Of a DNA stretch of 64,000 bases, positions 44,082-53,429 are shown in pieces. This DNA comes from Paragyromitra xinjiangensis. Taxonomy: Eukaryota; Ascomycota; Pezizomycetes; Pezizales; Discinaceae. The stretch covers positions 248,001-312,000 of the forward strand of contig JBCAMK010000017.1 of the NCBI GenBank assembly GCA_038503065.1. Direction: 5' to 3'. Every line of letters begins with the position of its first letter. Position 1 is the stretch's first letter. The notes under the pieces were generated by a model. The model made no database searches. It was not told the DNA's origin and saw only the letters and a program-made list of their open reading frames with translations. The translations under genes and the position numbers were made by a program.

Positions 44082-44491
44082 TCCACATCCCCCAAAGAGC
44101 ATGCTGCGCTGGCAAATTGAATGACCCTAGAGCCAGACTGCCGCAAGCTCTTCATACCCACTTCCACTCCCTCTGCCTCGGATGGCGACAGATCCTCTGC
44201 ATCGGATGGTGATGGATACTCGTCATTGTCCTCGCTGCTACTCCCGGTGCTTCCATCAGAGGATCCACTTCTTTTGGAACAAATATCTTCCCAGTCGCTA
44301 TCTGGGTTCTGTCTGCGCCATGGATCACCTTCAGTGCTCCTACCTTCACCATCCTCTTTGGATTGAGAGCCTCCATGCCCGGATGTCTGGGAGGCTTGGT
44401 TGGGGTGGATAAGCATTATATGTTTCTGCAAAGAAACCACTGAGCTGTAGGTACGGCGACACAAGGAGCAACGAGTTCTTGAATCCTCCAT
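44082..44491 (-). pseudogene. N-terminal zinc-finger fragment of the Pla-2 transposase
   Basis: The ATG at 44491 gives MEDSRTRCSLCRRTYSS with a C2H2 finger (CSLC, x12, H, x4, H), then an acidic Ser-rich linker and VIQFASAACSLGDV. There it is cut by B2 and continues at 42589 as EDHQEVVEF. The start coincides with the one chosen for Pla-1. Confidence 0.8.
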
Positions 44492-45056
44492 TTATAGTTG
44501 AAGGATTGCGTGTATCAGTCGCGTGGTAAGATGCTAGGGGTAGGATATTGAGGCTCGTTTTGATGTAAGCTCAGGATGCTGCTATTTGATTGACTTCCTG
44601 TGATCGCTAGAAATCACACTGGCGGAGGAAGGGAGATACCGATGGCGGAGGGAAGTAGGATACTGATACTCGCTAAGAAGAGATAGGATGCTGGTGCTCG
44701 CTAAGGTAGGATGCTATTGCTCGTGAGGTGTTGATGCTCCTTCCGAGTCGTGTTTAGGGGGCAGCTTATTGACATGAGGTTGAAATTATGAGTAGGCTAA
44801 ACCCAAAGGAGCATGTGCATCCATAAGCGAGAGCAGGCTTGGCGACTCGGCACTGGGTTAGGGTTGACCTGCGCACAGAGCCTATCGATATCTCACATAT
44901 GACCTCATAGGCACTGCCAGGGCAAACAAATCCTGCTTCTCCTCCGCTTCAGCTTCAGCTCCCTCCTCGCTCTCCCCCAACCTCTTCAACCTTCTCTCCA
45001 AGCTCCCTACGCTCATGATACTATATATCCTTTCAACTCGATCCCACTGTTTCAAG
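44492..45056. promoter_or_regulatory. Divergent intergenic region of Pla-2
   Basis: This 565-bp spacer lies between the transposase start and accessory gene 1. It is homologous in position and partly in sequence to 18941-19641 (shared GTTAGGGTT and ACCTGCGCACAGA words) and rich in TAGGATGCT. A bidirectional promoter is likely. Confidence 0.5.
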
Positions 45057-46751
45057 ATGCCCAATATCTTCAAAACGGTAGTAACCCCAGAGGAGCCTCC
45101 GGCTCCGCAGTGGATGGTAAGCAAACTTGAGCCTAGAGCGGGGTAACTTGATACTTCGAGGCTAATATAAATAGTCGGTGAATGCCCCCCATAAATCGAG
45201 CTCAGAACCAGAACCAAGTGCTATTACAAATCCCGCGGAAGATACAGCGAATCCATCAGAAGTACATCAGCAAAAACAAACGACATTCCTCTGTGGCCTA
45301 TTTGACCTCTGTGGCCTATTTGGCTCCTATTTGGCCTCTGTGGCCTCTGCAGAGGTCAACATTCCTCTGTGGAGGTTTCTGAGGAAATTTCGATATTTTC
45401 CTCTGTAGAGGCCACAGAGGCCACAGAGGTCCAAATAGGAGCCAAATAGGTCACAGAGGTAAGAACATGATCCTAATTTCAAATAGGTCATTTTTTGTTC
45501 TTGCTGATGTACGAAAACGCAGAAAACTTACTCGCGATCCAGTAACTCCAGCTATCGATACCCCTGCCTCTCTTGCACCAACTACCCCTAATCGGAGGCT
45601 AGACTTCCATCAAAATCCAGGCAAGCGTCTTTTTCTCTCCCACGTGCTTATACCTCCGAAGGATACTCAGGCTCCTACTCCAACTACTGATATGGCGGCT
45701 CCTGATAAGGGTAAAGGTCCAGAAACTCCGAAGAAGAAGCTTTATCTAAACGCAGCGCAATATAAGCCATTGCTTGGCTTTGGGGACGGTAACGCACATC
45801 ATTATACTGTTTTTAGGAGTGATATTGTGTCCTATATGAGGATGTATCACATCCGAGGCACCGCTAATCCCAGTGCCGAAGCATGGGCTCATTTGGTGAG
45901 ATGGGCTAAAAGGCATGACTCCTTTGCCCTATTCCGTGAACTGCATTCGAAGGAAGAAGAGCAGCTAGAGCGAGCGATCAGCAGTATCCTCAGGGATTGC
46001 GTGCATCAAGTGCAGCAAGGCGATACTAGGCTCAAGAAGGAGCTTATGGGAATGGGAATGATCCCAAAGGCAAAAGCATTGACAGCGGCGGCAAAAAGTA
46101 AGCTTTGATTCCTGTTTCCTATTCGTTTGATTGATTGATTGATTGAAGGATGCTTACTATCGTTTACTAGGAGCTGCGGCCACATTTGAGGAGAGAGCAG
46201 TTCGAGTGATCATATGTGATCCTGACAACTGGCATAGAGACCCCAAGATCGATCCTGCCTATGAATGGGAAGGCGATCTAAGCGTAGTAGGTCATTGGGT
46301 CGGAGTCATCGGGGCTCCTACTTTTGGCGAGTGCTTGCGAGTGATAAGCAAGCGTTTGCCTAAGACCCGCATCCCCCGGAGGATCCTTGGAGCCCTTGAG
46401 GATGCCACGGATGATTCTAGTACAGAGAGTCCGGCTAGCGTTATTTTGGCTGACGATGAGGATGTTGCTGGCTGGCTGGGTCAAACACGGGGCCTAGCTG
46501 CTTTGAGGATGTTAGTCATCCTTCGTCGGCCGCCTGGCGAGGACACAGACACGCCACCAAATGAAATAGAAGGTCCTTATCTTACCGTGGAATTGCTGCT
46601 TAAAGTTCTGACTCGTCTAGTTGTCGAGCAAGGAATGCAGGAGGGCCCGGGCTTTGTGGAGGAAGAGAATGAGGAGGATGCGGATGTGGATGCTAGAGCT
46701 AGGGATTTGATGCTGCAGGAGGATAATGCTGGTGGCTCTTCGAGCAAATAA
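45057..46751 (+). pseudogene. Plavaka accessory protein 1 of Pla-2, interrupted by element F
   Basis: Exon 1 is 45057-45116 (MPNIFKTVVTPEEPPAPQWM), followed by an intron to 45174. Exon 2 is 45175-46097 with element F and one TA removed, and exon 3 is 46171-46751. All joins are in frame. Conserved parts are YKPLLGFGDGNAHHYTVFRS, VRWAKRHDSFALFRELH, CDPDNWH, GECLRVISKRLPKTRIPRRI, LADDEDVAGWLGQ and RMLVILRRPP, and the tail is acidic. Apart from the 245-bp insertion the frame is open, so this copy shows the undamaged gene structure better than Pla-1. Function unknown. Confidence 0.7.
45265..45509. mobile_element. Element F: 245-bp hairpin MITE of the CATCAG family
   Basis: The ends CATCAGCAAAAACAAAC and TTTTGTTCTTGCTGATG are flanked by TA (45263-45264 and 45510-45511). 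The interior is a near-perfect hairpin: CCTATTTGGCTCCTATTTGG on the left pairs with CCAAATAGGAGCCAAATAGG on the right, around a short centre, with repeated CCTCTGTGG/CCACAGAGG words. Those words also start element C, so F and C are probably related. Confidence 0.85.
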
Positions 46752-47215
46752 GGATTGGTATAGTCCCATCTAGACACCACAATTCAGTCAACATTTACTA
46801 ATATTTGGCAGGATTTTACTTTGGTAGGGGAATTGGCGTTTGGGGGCTTATGGAGGATACTGTTAGGATACTCGGCATCCTGGAGATTTGCTATCCGTGT
46901 ACTATTCGTTTATTTTTGGCGCTTATGGAGGATATTGGGCTTCCTTTGAGACTTGTTATCTGTGTATTATTTATTTATTTTTTTGGAGGTCGAAGCGTTG
47001 TGTCAGTCAAATTATGGCAGGGTTAGGGTTAATTCAATCGTATGTCTTAGTTCAGACCTCTCTTCTTATAATCGCCTCCTTCAGCCAGTCCTCCAGAGAA
47101 TCTCGCTGCTCCATAGCACTCCCCTTTCTCCGCAGCACACCCTCTTCTCCGCAGCATCCCCCTACTTCATACGATTCCGTGTCTCCTACCTACCCTTTAA
47201 CTCCAAAATATCAGT
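46752..47215. other. Spacer between accessory genes of Pla-2
   Basis: This is 464 bp of non-coding DNA containing GAGGATACTG, TTAGGATACTC and GGCATCCTGGAG in close succession near 46855, and a CT-rich leader before the ATG at 47216. It corresponds to 21259-21683 of Pla-1. No gene is supported. Confidence 0.45.
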
Positions 47216-48455
47216 ATGATGACCAGAAGAAGCATCGAAGCAGGCAAACGGATGCCACCACCCCCTCGCCCCCCACTAGCTCCTCCCGCAGGAAGAAGAA
47301 GACGCCCTGCTGGCACTCACAGCGAGAATCAGGATGCCGAGCCTCTCAATTATGGTGTAAGACGTGATAGGGGAAGAGGATTGGAGGAGCAGGAGGAGGA
47401 GGAAGAAGAAGAGGAGGAGGAGGAGGATCAAGATGAAGAGGATTCAGCTGATGAAGACTTCTACGAGGATGAGCTACCTCCCCCCTTGAGCCAGAACCTA
47501 GCAAGGAGACGGCAGCCCCAAACTAAAATACAGGCTGCTGCCACTGAAATGGCTCGCAATACTATTCATCCAGGGCAAGCCCGTTTGGTATGGTCCCTTG
47601 GGATATTGTGAATCCTAAGATATTGTGAATCGTTTCTAATGGTGTGATACAGCGTGTCCCTGAACCTTTAGAGCGGACAACAGCACGGCGAAATAGGCCA
47701 GGACGCCCTCCTAAAACACCTACAAATTCGCCGAGCTCTACTTCTGACGAAGGCCACAGCAGCAGCAGCAGCAGCAGCAGTGGACGTTCCTCATCCCCCG
47801 TGTGTGATACAGAGCATCTGCAAGAAGGGCTTGACCTCCACAGACGAGGTAGCAGAAGCATATATTTACTAAAGAGCCCAGTTCGCGCCCTAGTTCACGC
47901 ATCGCAGGAATATATTTTCAATAAGACGTTGTTTTCTGAGCCATTGCCTGCTCCTGGCAATTTGCTCACGTGGATACAGGATGCCTGAGCTAAAGCATCA
48001 CAAGATATGGATAGACAGAGCCCTCTAGAGGTTCAGTGTACCCGTCAGGTATTAGTTTCCCACCCACAAGAGCTGCGGGCTGAGGATGCTGCCCACCGCT
48101 TCTCAACATTGCTTGCCTTAGAGAGCTTAGAGCTGACGAAAGAAAACCTCCTCCAGGTAATTGACCCTTTCCCTGAAGGATAGTGTATGCCCTCTCGATA
48201 CTGTATATCCTTACATAAGATATAGATCAGCCAGCAGCATTCACGGGTCCGCTCCCACCTTGTTTGCGCAAATGGGTTGCAGACCATCGTGCAGCTCTAT
48301 GAGATGGATGAGCTTAATCCTGAAGGTATACGAATCAAAGTAGAATATTTGCTATTCCAGGACAGGTTCTTGTGCCTAGGTTCCACCATGGGGGTATGTC
48401 ACGGCCAGCAGACTGAACTGATAGGAGGCTGATTATCCTTCTAGGATTTGAGTAA

Positions 48456-50639
48456 CATCAGCAAAAAAAAATTGTCGCCCAGACACGTTCTTGTCTTCTG
48501 GAAGGCCATATTCCGCCTGCTGCGTTTGTGGTCTTCCTGCCCGCCCAGGCGAGCTGGTCCGGGTGCTGGCTGCGCCCAAGCGCAGGCTTTGCAGGCCGCA
48601 CAGTGCTCCGGCCTCCTGGCGCTCGTCCGCAGCCACCCGTGTCCGGGCGCTGGCACTTAGCAGAATCCAGCCGACTGCTCAATGGATTTTTTTTTTTCTA
48701 AGTCCCTAGAAACTCGGGACTTAGCAAAATTCACCTCGACTCCCACCAGGCACTTCGCGATTTTCAAAAATCTCCAGGTCGCTTAGTCATCGCTGAGTAG
48801 TCGCCATGCCGTCGCCAAAGCAACGCCTAATAAGACACCAATCTCCACCTCTCCCGTCCTTCCTACTATTGCTTCCCCCTATTCCCTCCCACCCATCCAC
48901 AACCTCGCTGTACCGCTGACATCGTGACATTTAGGATCGAAGCAACGAGCTCTGCTTGCAAAGAACCTCCTAGGTAACGTCTTGATTCCGTTTATTTGAC
49001 TCCGGCTGATATGCCTCCTAGACTCGCTTCGATCCGCAGCTTCAGCTTCCTCTGCCTCCGCTGGCTGCCTGCTTCGCTGCTTCCGCCTAAGCGAGCTCAG
49101 GAGCTTCCTGAGCTTCCGCCATATGGTCAATTCGCTGCCTGAGCTTCCGCTGCCTCCTGGAGGTCGTTGATCTGCTGCTGCAGCCTCCGCTGCCTGCGCC
49201 ATATGGTCGATCCGCTGCCTGAGCTTCCTCCGCCTCCGCCAAATGGTCAATTCGCTGCCTGGGCTTCCGCTGCCTGCGCCACATGGTCGATCCGCTGCTT
49301 GAGCTTCCTCCGCCTCCGCCTCCGCTAATTGGTCGATTCGCTGCCTGAGCTTCCTCCGCTTCCGCCAATTGGTCGATTTGCTGCTTGAGCTTCCGCTGCC
49401 TCCGCCACATGGTCAATTCGCTGCCTGAGCTTCCGCCGCCTCCGCCAATTGGTCGATTTGCTGCTGCTGCCTCCGCTGCCTGCGCCATATGGTCGATCCG
49501 CTGCCTGAGCTTCCGCCGCCTCCTGGAGGTCGTCAATCTGCTGCCTGAGCTTCTGCTGCCTCCTGGAGGTCGTCGATCCGCTGCCTGAGCTTCTGCTGCC
49601 TCCTGGAGGTCGTCGATCCACTGCCTGAGCTTCCTCCGCCTCCGCCAATTGGTCGATTCGCAGCTTGAGCTTCCGCTGCCTGCGCCATATGGTCAATTCG
49701 CAGCCTGAGCTTCCGCCGCCTCCGTCAATTGGTCGATTTGCTGCAGCCTCTGCTGCCTGCGCCATATGGTCGATTCGCTGCCTGAGCTTCCGCTGCCTCC
49801 GCCACATGGTCAATTCGCTGCAGCAGCCTCCGCTGCCTGCGCCATATGGCCGATTTGCTGCCTGAGCTTCCGCCGCCTCCGCCACATGGTCAATTCGCTG
49901 CTGCAGCCTCCGCTGCCTGCGCCATATGGTCAATTCGCTGCCTGAGCCTCTGGTGCCTCCGCTGACTGAGCTTCTGCCGCCTCCTGGAGGTCGTCGATCC
50001 GCTGCCTGAGCTTCCGCCGCCTCCGCCAATTGGTCGATTTGCTGCTGCTGCCTCCGCTGCCTCCGCCACATGGTCAATTTGCTGCCTGAGCTTCCGCTGC
50101 CTGCGCCATATGGTCAATTCGCAGCCTGAGCTTCCGCCGCCTCCGCCACATGGTCAATTCGCTGCAGCAGCCTCCGCTGCCTCCGCCATATGGTCAATTC
50201 GCTGCCTGAGCCTCTGCTGCCTGCGCCATATGGTCGACTCGCTGCTCAACCCCTCCCTACCCGTAGAGTACGAAGAACAGATACATGTACATATAGAACT
50301 TTATATATCCATAGAAATAATAGAACGATTGTAAACAAGCATATGGGCAAAAGCCTCCAAACTAGACCACAGGGCGACCTGCTGAAAATGTGATTCTGTG
50401 GGCGCACTGCTCTCCTCCAGCTGTCTTCCAGACGCCCATCAACCCCCCATTGTCGCCTGGAAGATAGCCTCCTGAAGCTCAGTGCGCCCTATGCTGGAGA
50501 ATGACCGACCTCTGGTAGGTTGTCGCCCAGACGCAAAGCGCAAAATTCACAACCTCGGGAAGGGCTATATTCCGCCCCGACCGCCTGGGCCGCCTGAGGC
50601 ATTGGGCGGACCGGGCGACAATCCGTTTTTTTGCTGATG
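48456..50639. mobile_element. Element G: 2,184-bp non-autonomous CATCAG transposon with minisatellite core
   Basis: The ends CATCAGCAAAAAAAAATTG and CAATCCGTTTTTTTGCTGATG-type are followed inward by TGTCGCCC/GGGCGACA in both orientations. Flanking AA duplications lie at 48454-48455 and 50640-50641. Pla-1 has the empty site GATTTTAAGAATCGC. The outer parts are rich in CGCCCAG/GGGCG words, and the centre (about 49000-50250) is a minisatellite. No transposase gene. Confidence 0.85.
49000..50250. repeat. Minisatellite of ~39-42-bp units inside element G
   Basis: About thirty units mix a few modules: CTGCCTGAGCTTCCGC, CGCCTCCGCCAATTGGTCGA, TGCGCCATATGGTCAATTCG and CTCCTGGAGGTCGTCGATCC. Unit lengths are mostly multiples of three, so the minus strand stays open in more than one frame and yields pseudo-proteins with RQRIDHMAEAAEAQAANRP-like repeats. 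I regard these as by-products of the repeat, not genes. Confidence 0.7.
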
Positions 50640-51406
50640 AATCGCTTCTTGAACGACGCCATTGTCGAGCTTATATTCCAGAAGTACTTTAAGGGGAAGA
50701 GGATGAGGGGACGCCTTGATTCCTCATTCCTCTCCTCAATCAATAAGGAATTTATTTGCTTCATCACAACAGCGATTCGCTATGCCCTGAAGGCATGGAC
50801 TACCGGCATGTATCTGGAGCCTGAGGACTTCAATAGGCGGAACTGTCACTGTATATCCTCAGCCCTATATCCCCTTTAGCAGGAAGACTGACATCCTTTA
50901 TAGCGATCTGGCTCAGGCACTATAGGATGTGGCAGGAGCGAGCATTGAGCACCCCCAAATGGGAGGTAGAGATCTTACGAGCAATTCGTCATGAGATAGA
51001 GAGGAAGCTTGCCCGTACGGCTAAGTCGTCTATGGATGAGTCTGCTACTCCTTGGAGCGACGACGATGAGGAGGATCTTATGGGTGAGTTGGAGTCCCGC
51101 AAGCGGAGGCGTGAGATGGAGACCGAATCGTATCAGGCTGCTCGAGCAAAAAGCAGGCGAAGAGGCTCGGAGTCACCTCATCCTGAGGATACAGAGCAGC
51201 AGGCGCCTGTTAAAATACCTGAACTTTTCGTGCAGGAAGAAAGCGAGATTGAGACTGAGGTGGATACGCCACCTCCTCTGCCTACGGCCGATAAGCATCT
51301 TCCGACTGACTCAATGGAAACCCACCCTCCGGACACTGATGAGATGCAGGTAGACCTTGCAGGGGTTGTCGCAAGCTTCGAACGGGAAAGAGATATTGAT
51401 CAGTAA

Positions 51407-52425
51407 GGATTTAGGGGGGTGTTGAGGGATGTGGAGCATCGTTTATTTTTTTGACTGGATATGCGTCGCCTTTCCTTTCGTCTTGTCGTTGGTTAGTGGT
51501 AGGGAACGCGTAGGATACACAGCATCTTTCCCTTTGTCTGCTTTAGGTCTTTTTGTTGGTTTGATAGGAGGAATCGCGTAGGATACACAACATCTTTCCC
51601 TTTGTCTGATTTAGGTCTTTTCGTTGGTTAGTGGGAGAAGGTGATCGCATAGGATACAGAGCATCTTTCTTTCCGTTTGTCTTTTGAGCGTTTGTTGGTT
51701 GGTCGTGGGAGCCTCGTAGGATATACTGCATCTTTTCCTTTGTCTTTGTTTATCTGTTGTTTCGTGCGAGGCTGCGAAGGATTATCTATATCCAATATTT
51801 CTTAGTCTTTAGTAATAGTAATCCTAATTGATTTCTACCCTATTCCGCACGTACGAGTGATATCATGTGAATGGCTTTAAGCCCCCCAACGATGCAGGAT
51901 ACCACGATCTCCAGGAGGGAAGTAATAATAGGCATCACATCCTCAGAGGAGGTTCGATATCCAGTGCTCCATGAAGGAAGTAGTCAAGCGTCTTCCTCCT
52001 GCGAGAAAGGCTAATATTGTGTACTCCATAGGAGGAGGGAGTTGAGCAGCTACGTCCACGGGAGGAAGCTCAATATCGTATACTCCATAGGAGGAGGGAG
52101 TTGAGCAGCTACGTCCACGGGAGGAAGCTCGATATCGTATTTACTCCCTGAGAGTTTGCCCAAATACTCGCGATTATGGAGGCACCTGGAGGAGCCACAG
52201 GATCTCCATGGCGACATGGGGAGCAGGCGCTTAGGTCTCCTGGGGTCTCCTGGAGGAGCCATATGATCTCCATGGAGACTCCGGGAGTATGTGCCAGGCC
52301 TCCCAGGGTCTCCTGGAGGATGCAGGTCATCGCGTGCTCCTCCCTGAAGGCACAACTACGCCCTGAACCTCCCGACCTCCAAAGCCTCCTGGAATTGAGG
52401 GAGTAGAAAATTGTTTTTGCTGATG
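51407..52425. repeat. Right subterminal repeats of Pla-2
   Basis: About 51480-51790 holds roughly four units on the theme GTAGGATACACAGCATCTTT. About 52030-52140 has a 62-bp duplication (CTCCATAGGAGGAGGGAGTT and GAGCAGCTACGTCCACGG). The last 300 bp is rich in CTCC/GGAG words before the terminal inverted repeat. It is homologous in organisation to 23631-24681 of Pla-1. Confidence 0.6.
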
Positions 52426-52550
52426 AAATAGGCCAGAAGATGGGTGGCTGATCCAGTTGCGCTCAGGACTCTCCCACACCAACACTCAGACCTCCTGGAG
52501 CACGCAGGACCTAGAAGCAGAAGCCAGGATCAGAATCAGTTTTGCTGATG

Positions 52551-53429
52551 TATCTTTTCTGCTGATAGGAGACCTTTATCGCGATCACTCATCACAGTAG
52601 AATACATTACTTCAGGTATCGCATTCTTCAAATGGTTCATAAAATAGCACCATGACTCTTTATTCTCTCCTTCAACAACAGCCCAAGCAAGGAGGAGAAT
52701 GTGACCATTGGCATCAACGGTAACAGCCAAAAGCAAAGTTTGTACATAGTGAGCTTTACAAAATGTTCCATCAACAGCAATAAGTTTTCGACAGTATTGA
52801 AAGGATAATCGAGCCTCTGCTGGAGAAATAAATATCCATTGAAATCGTTCAACTGGTGTTGATTTGCCTGTGACAGGATTGGTACGAGTACCAGGAATCG
52901 TTTGAAGGTTGGTATATACTGAAGGATTTTGCTCGCGCAAACGATCAAGATATGAAGGTAGTTGCTCATAAACCAGTTGTTCATAGTCGAGTATATTGTT
53001 AGAAAGCATAGCTACTGCTTTCAGCGAAGCTCCATAGCTCACTTTTTCGCTATAGTGGATTTGGATGGTATTGATGATTTCGCGAGCGGTGGTTTTTTTC
53101 ATAATGATGATGTGTTTTGGTATGTGTTCGCATAACCAAGACTGAGTATTGCAAACGGATCCACGTGAATTGAGGGAAGGGGCTGCGCCTAAACAAGTAT
53201 GTTCATTGTTGAGTCGACTAACTTTAATATCATTTTGCGTATTTGACCGAGAAGCAAATATCCTCCAACTGCAGCCAACTGTTGTTTTGCATTGGTATTC
53301 CACTCTTTTTTGGTCCTTCAGTGATATCCGAAAGTCAAATTTATCGCTAACTGCCCATGATTGAATATCTTTTTTCAAATCATTGAAACTTGCATAAAGT
53401 TGACCAAGTTGAATTGGTGTTGTAGGCAT
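52551..53429 (-). pseudogene. N-terminal half of the MULE transposase
   Basis: From the ATG at 53429 (MPTTPIQLGQ), 293 codons run to the B1 junction. The order is a MuDR-type N-terminal DNA-binding region (YQCKTTVGCSWRIFAS, VSRLNNEHTCLG), then the start of the MULE catalytic domain. That start has the first catalytic Asp in KLIAVDGTFCKAHY and the second in VMSDRDKGLLSAEKI. Removing B1 plus one TA joins SAEKI to LGPGIHRANCC at 11598 with no frame change. The whole gene would be 614 codons plus one intron, a usual size for fungal MULEs. No other damage is visible. Confidence 0.85.

Larger units (their letters stand above)
47216..51406 (+). pseudogene. Plavaka accessory protein 2 of Pla-2, DUF6532-like, interrupted by element G
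   Basis: It starts MMTRRSIEAGKRMPPPPRPP. Exon 1 ends at 47587 and exon 2 begins at 47653 with RVPEPLERTTARRNRPGRPP. The codon at 47986-47988 is TGA where Pla-1 has TGG (IRTAWAKAS), a nonsense change. Downstream come IVQLYEMDELNPEGIRIKVE, element G inserted in the codon region of GLSNRFLN, then NDAIVELIFQKYFKGKRMRG, NKEFICFITTAIRYALKAW and an acidic Pro-rich end (stop 51404-51406). The intron positions match Pla-1. It is clearly disabled by the stop and the 2.2-kb insertion. Confidence 0.75.
27400..52425. mobile_element. Pla-2: Plavaka-like transposon in B1, carrying five nested insertions
   Basis: The left end CATCAGCAAAAATAATTACT (27400) and the right end finishing AATTGTTTTTGCTGATG (52425) are flanked by AA (27398-27399 and 52426-52427). 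B2 provides the empty site (GTAACCAAAATAGACC). Removing Pla-3, A2, B2, F and G with their duplications leaves about 9,680 bp, close to Pla-1. Gene order and sequence are close to Pla-1: transposase minus, accessory genes 1 and 2 plus. All of its genes are now disrupted. Confidence 0.85.
11601..52550. mobile_element. Element B1: non-autonomous CATCAG-family transposon, inflated to 40.95 kb by nested insertions
   Basis: The left end at 11601 reads CATCAGCAAAACCGATTC and the right end at 52550 is its near reverse complement (GAATCAGTTTTGCTGATG). Both flanks carry the duplicated dinucleotide TA (11599-11600 and 52551-52552). B1 sequence proper survives as three pieces, 11601-11766, 26028-27399 and 52426-52550. 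Together they make about 1.66 kb and align with the uninterrupted copy B2. It has no transposase; open frames in its repeat tract arise from a 12-bp periodicity. A word of the GGACC type recurs through its left end. Confidence 0.85.

Noticed and set aside
49325..50077. 250-codon minus-strand frame in element G
   Set aside because: Minisatellite with unit lengths divisible by three keeps several frames open at once; no unique sequence and no family.
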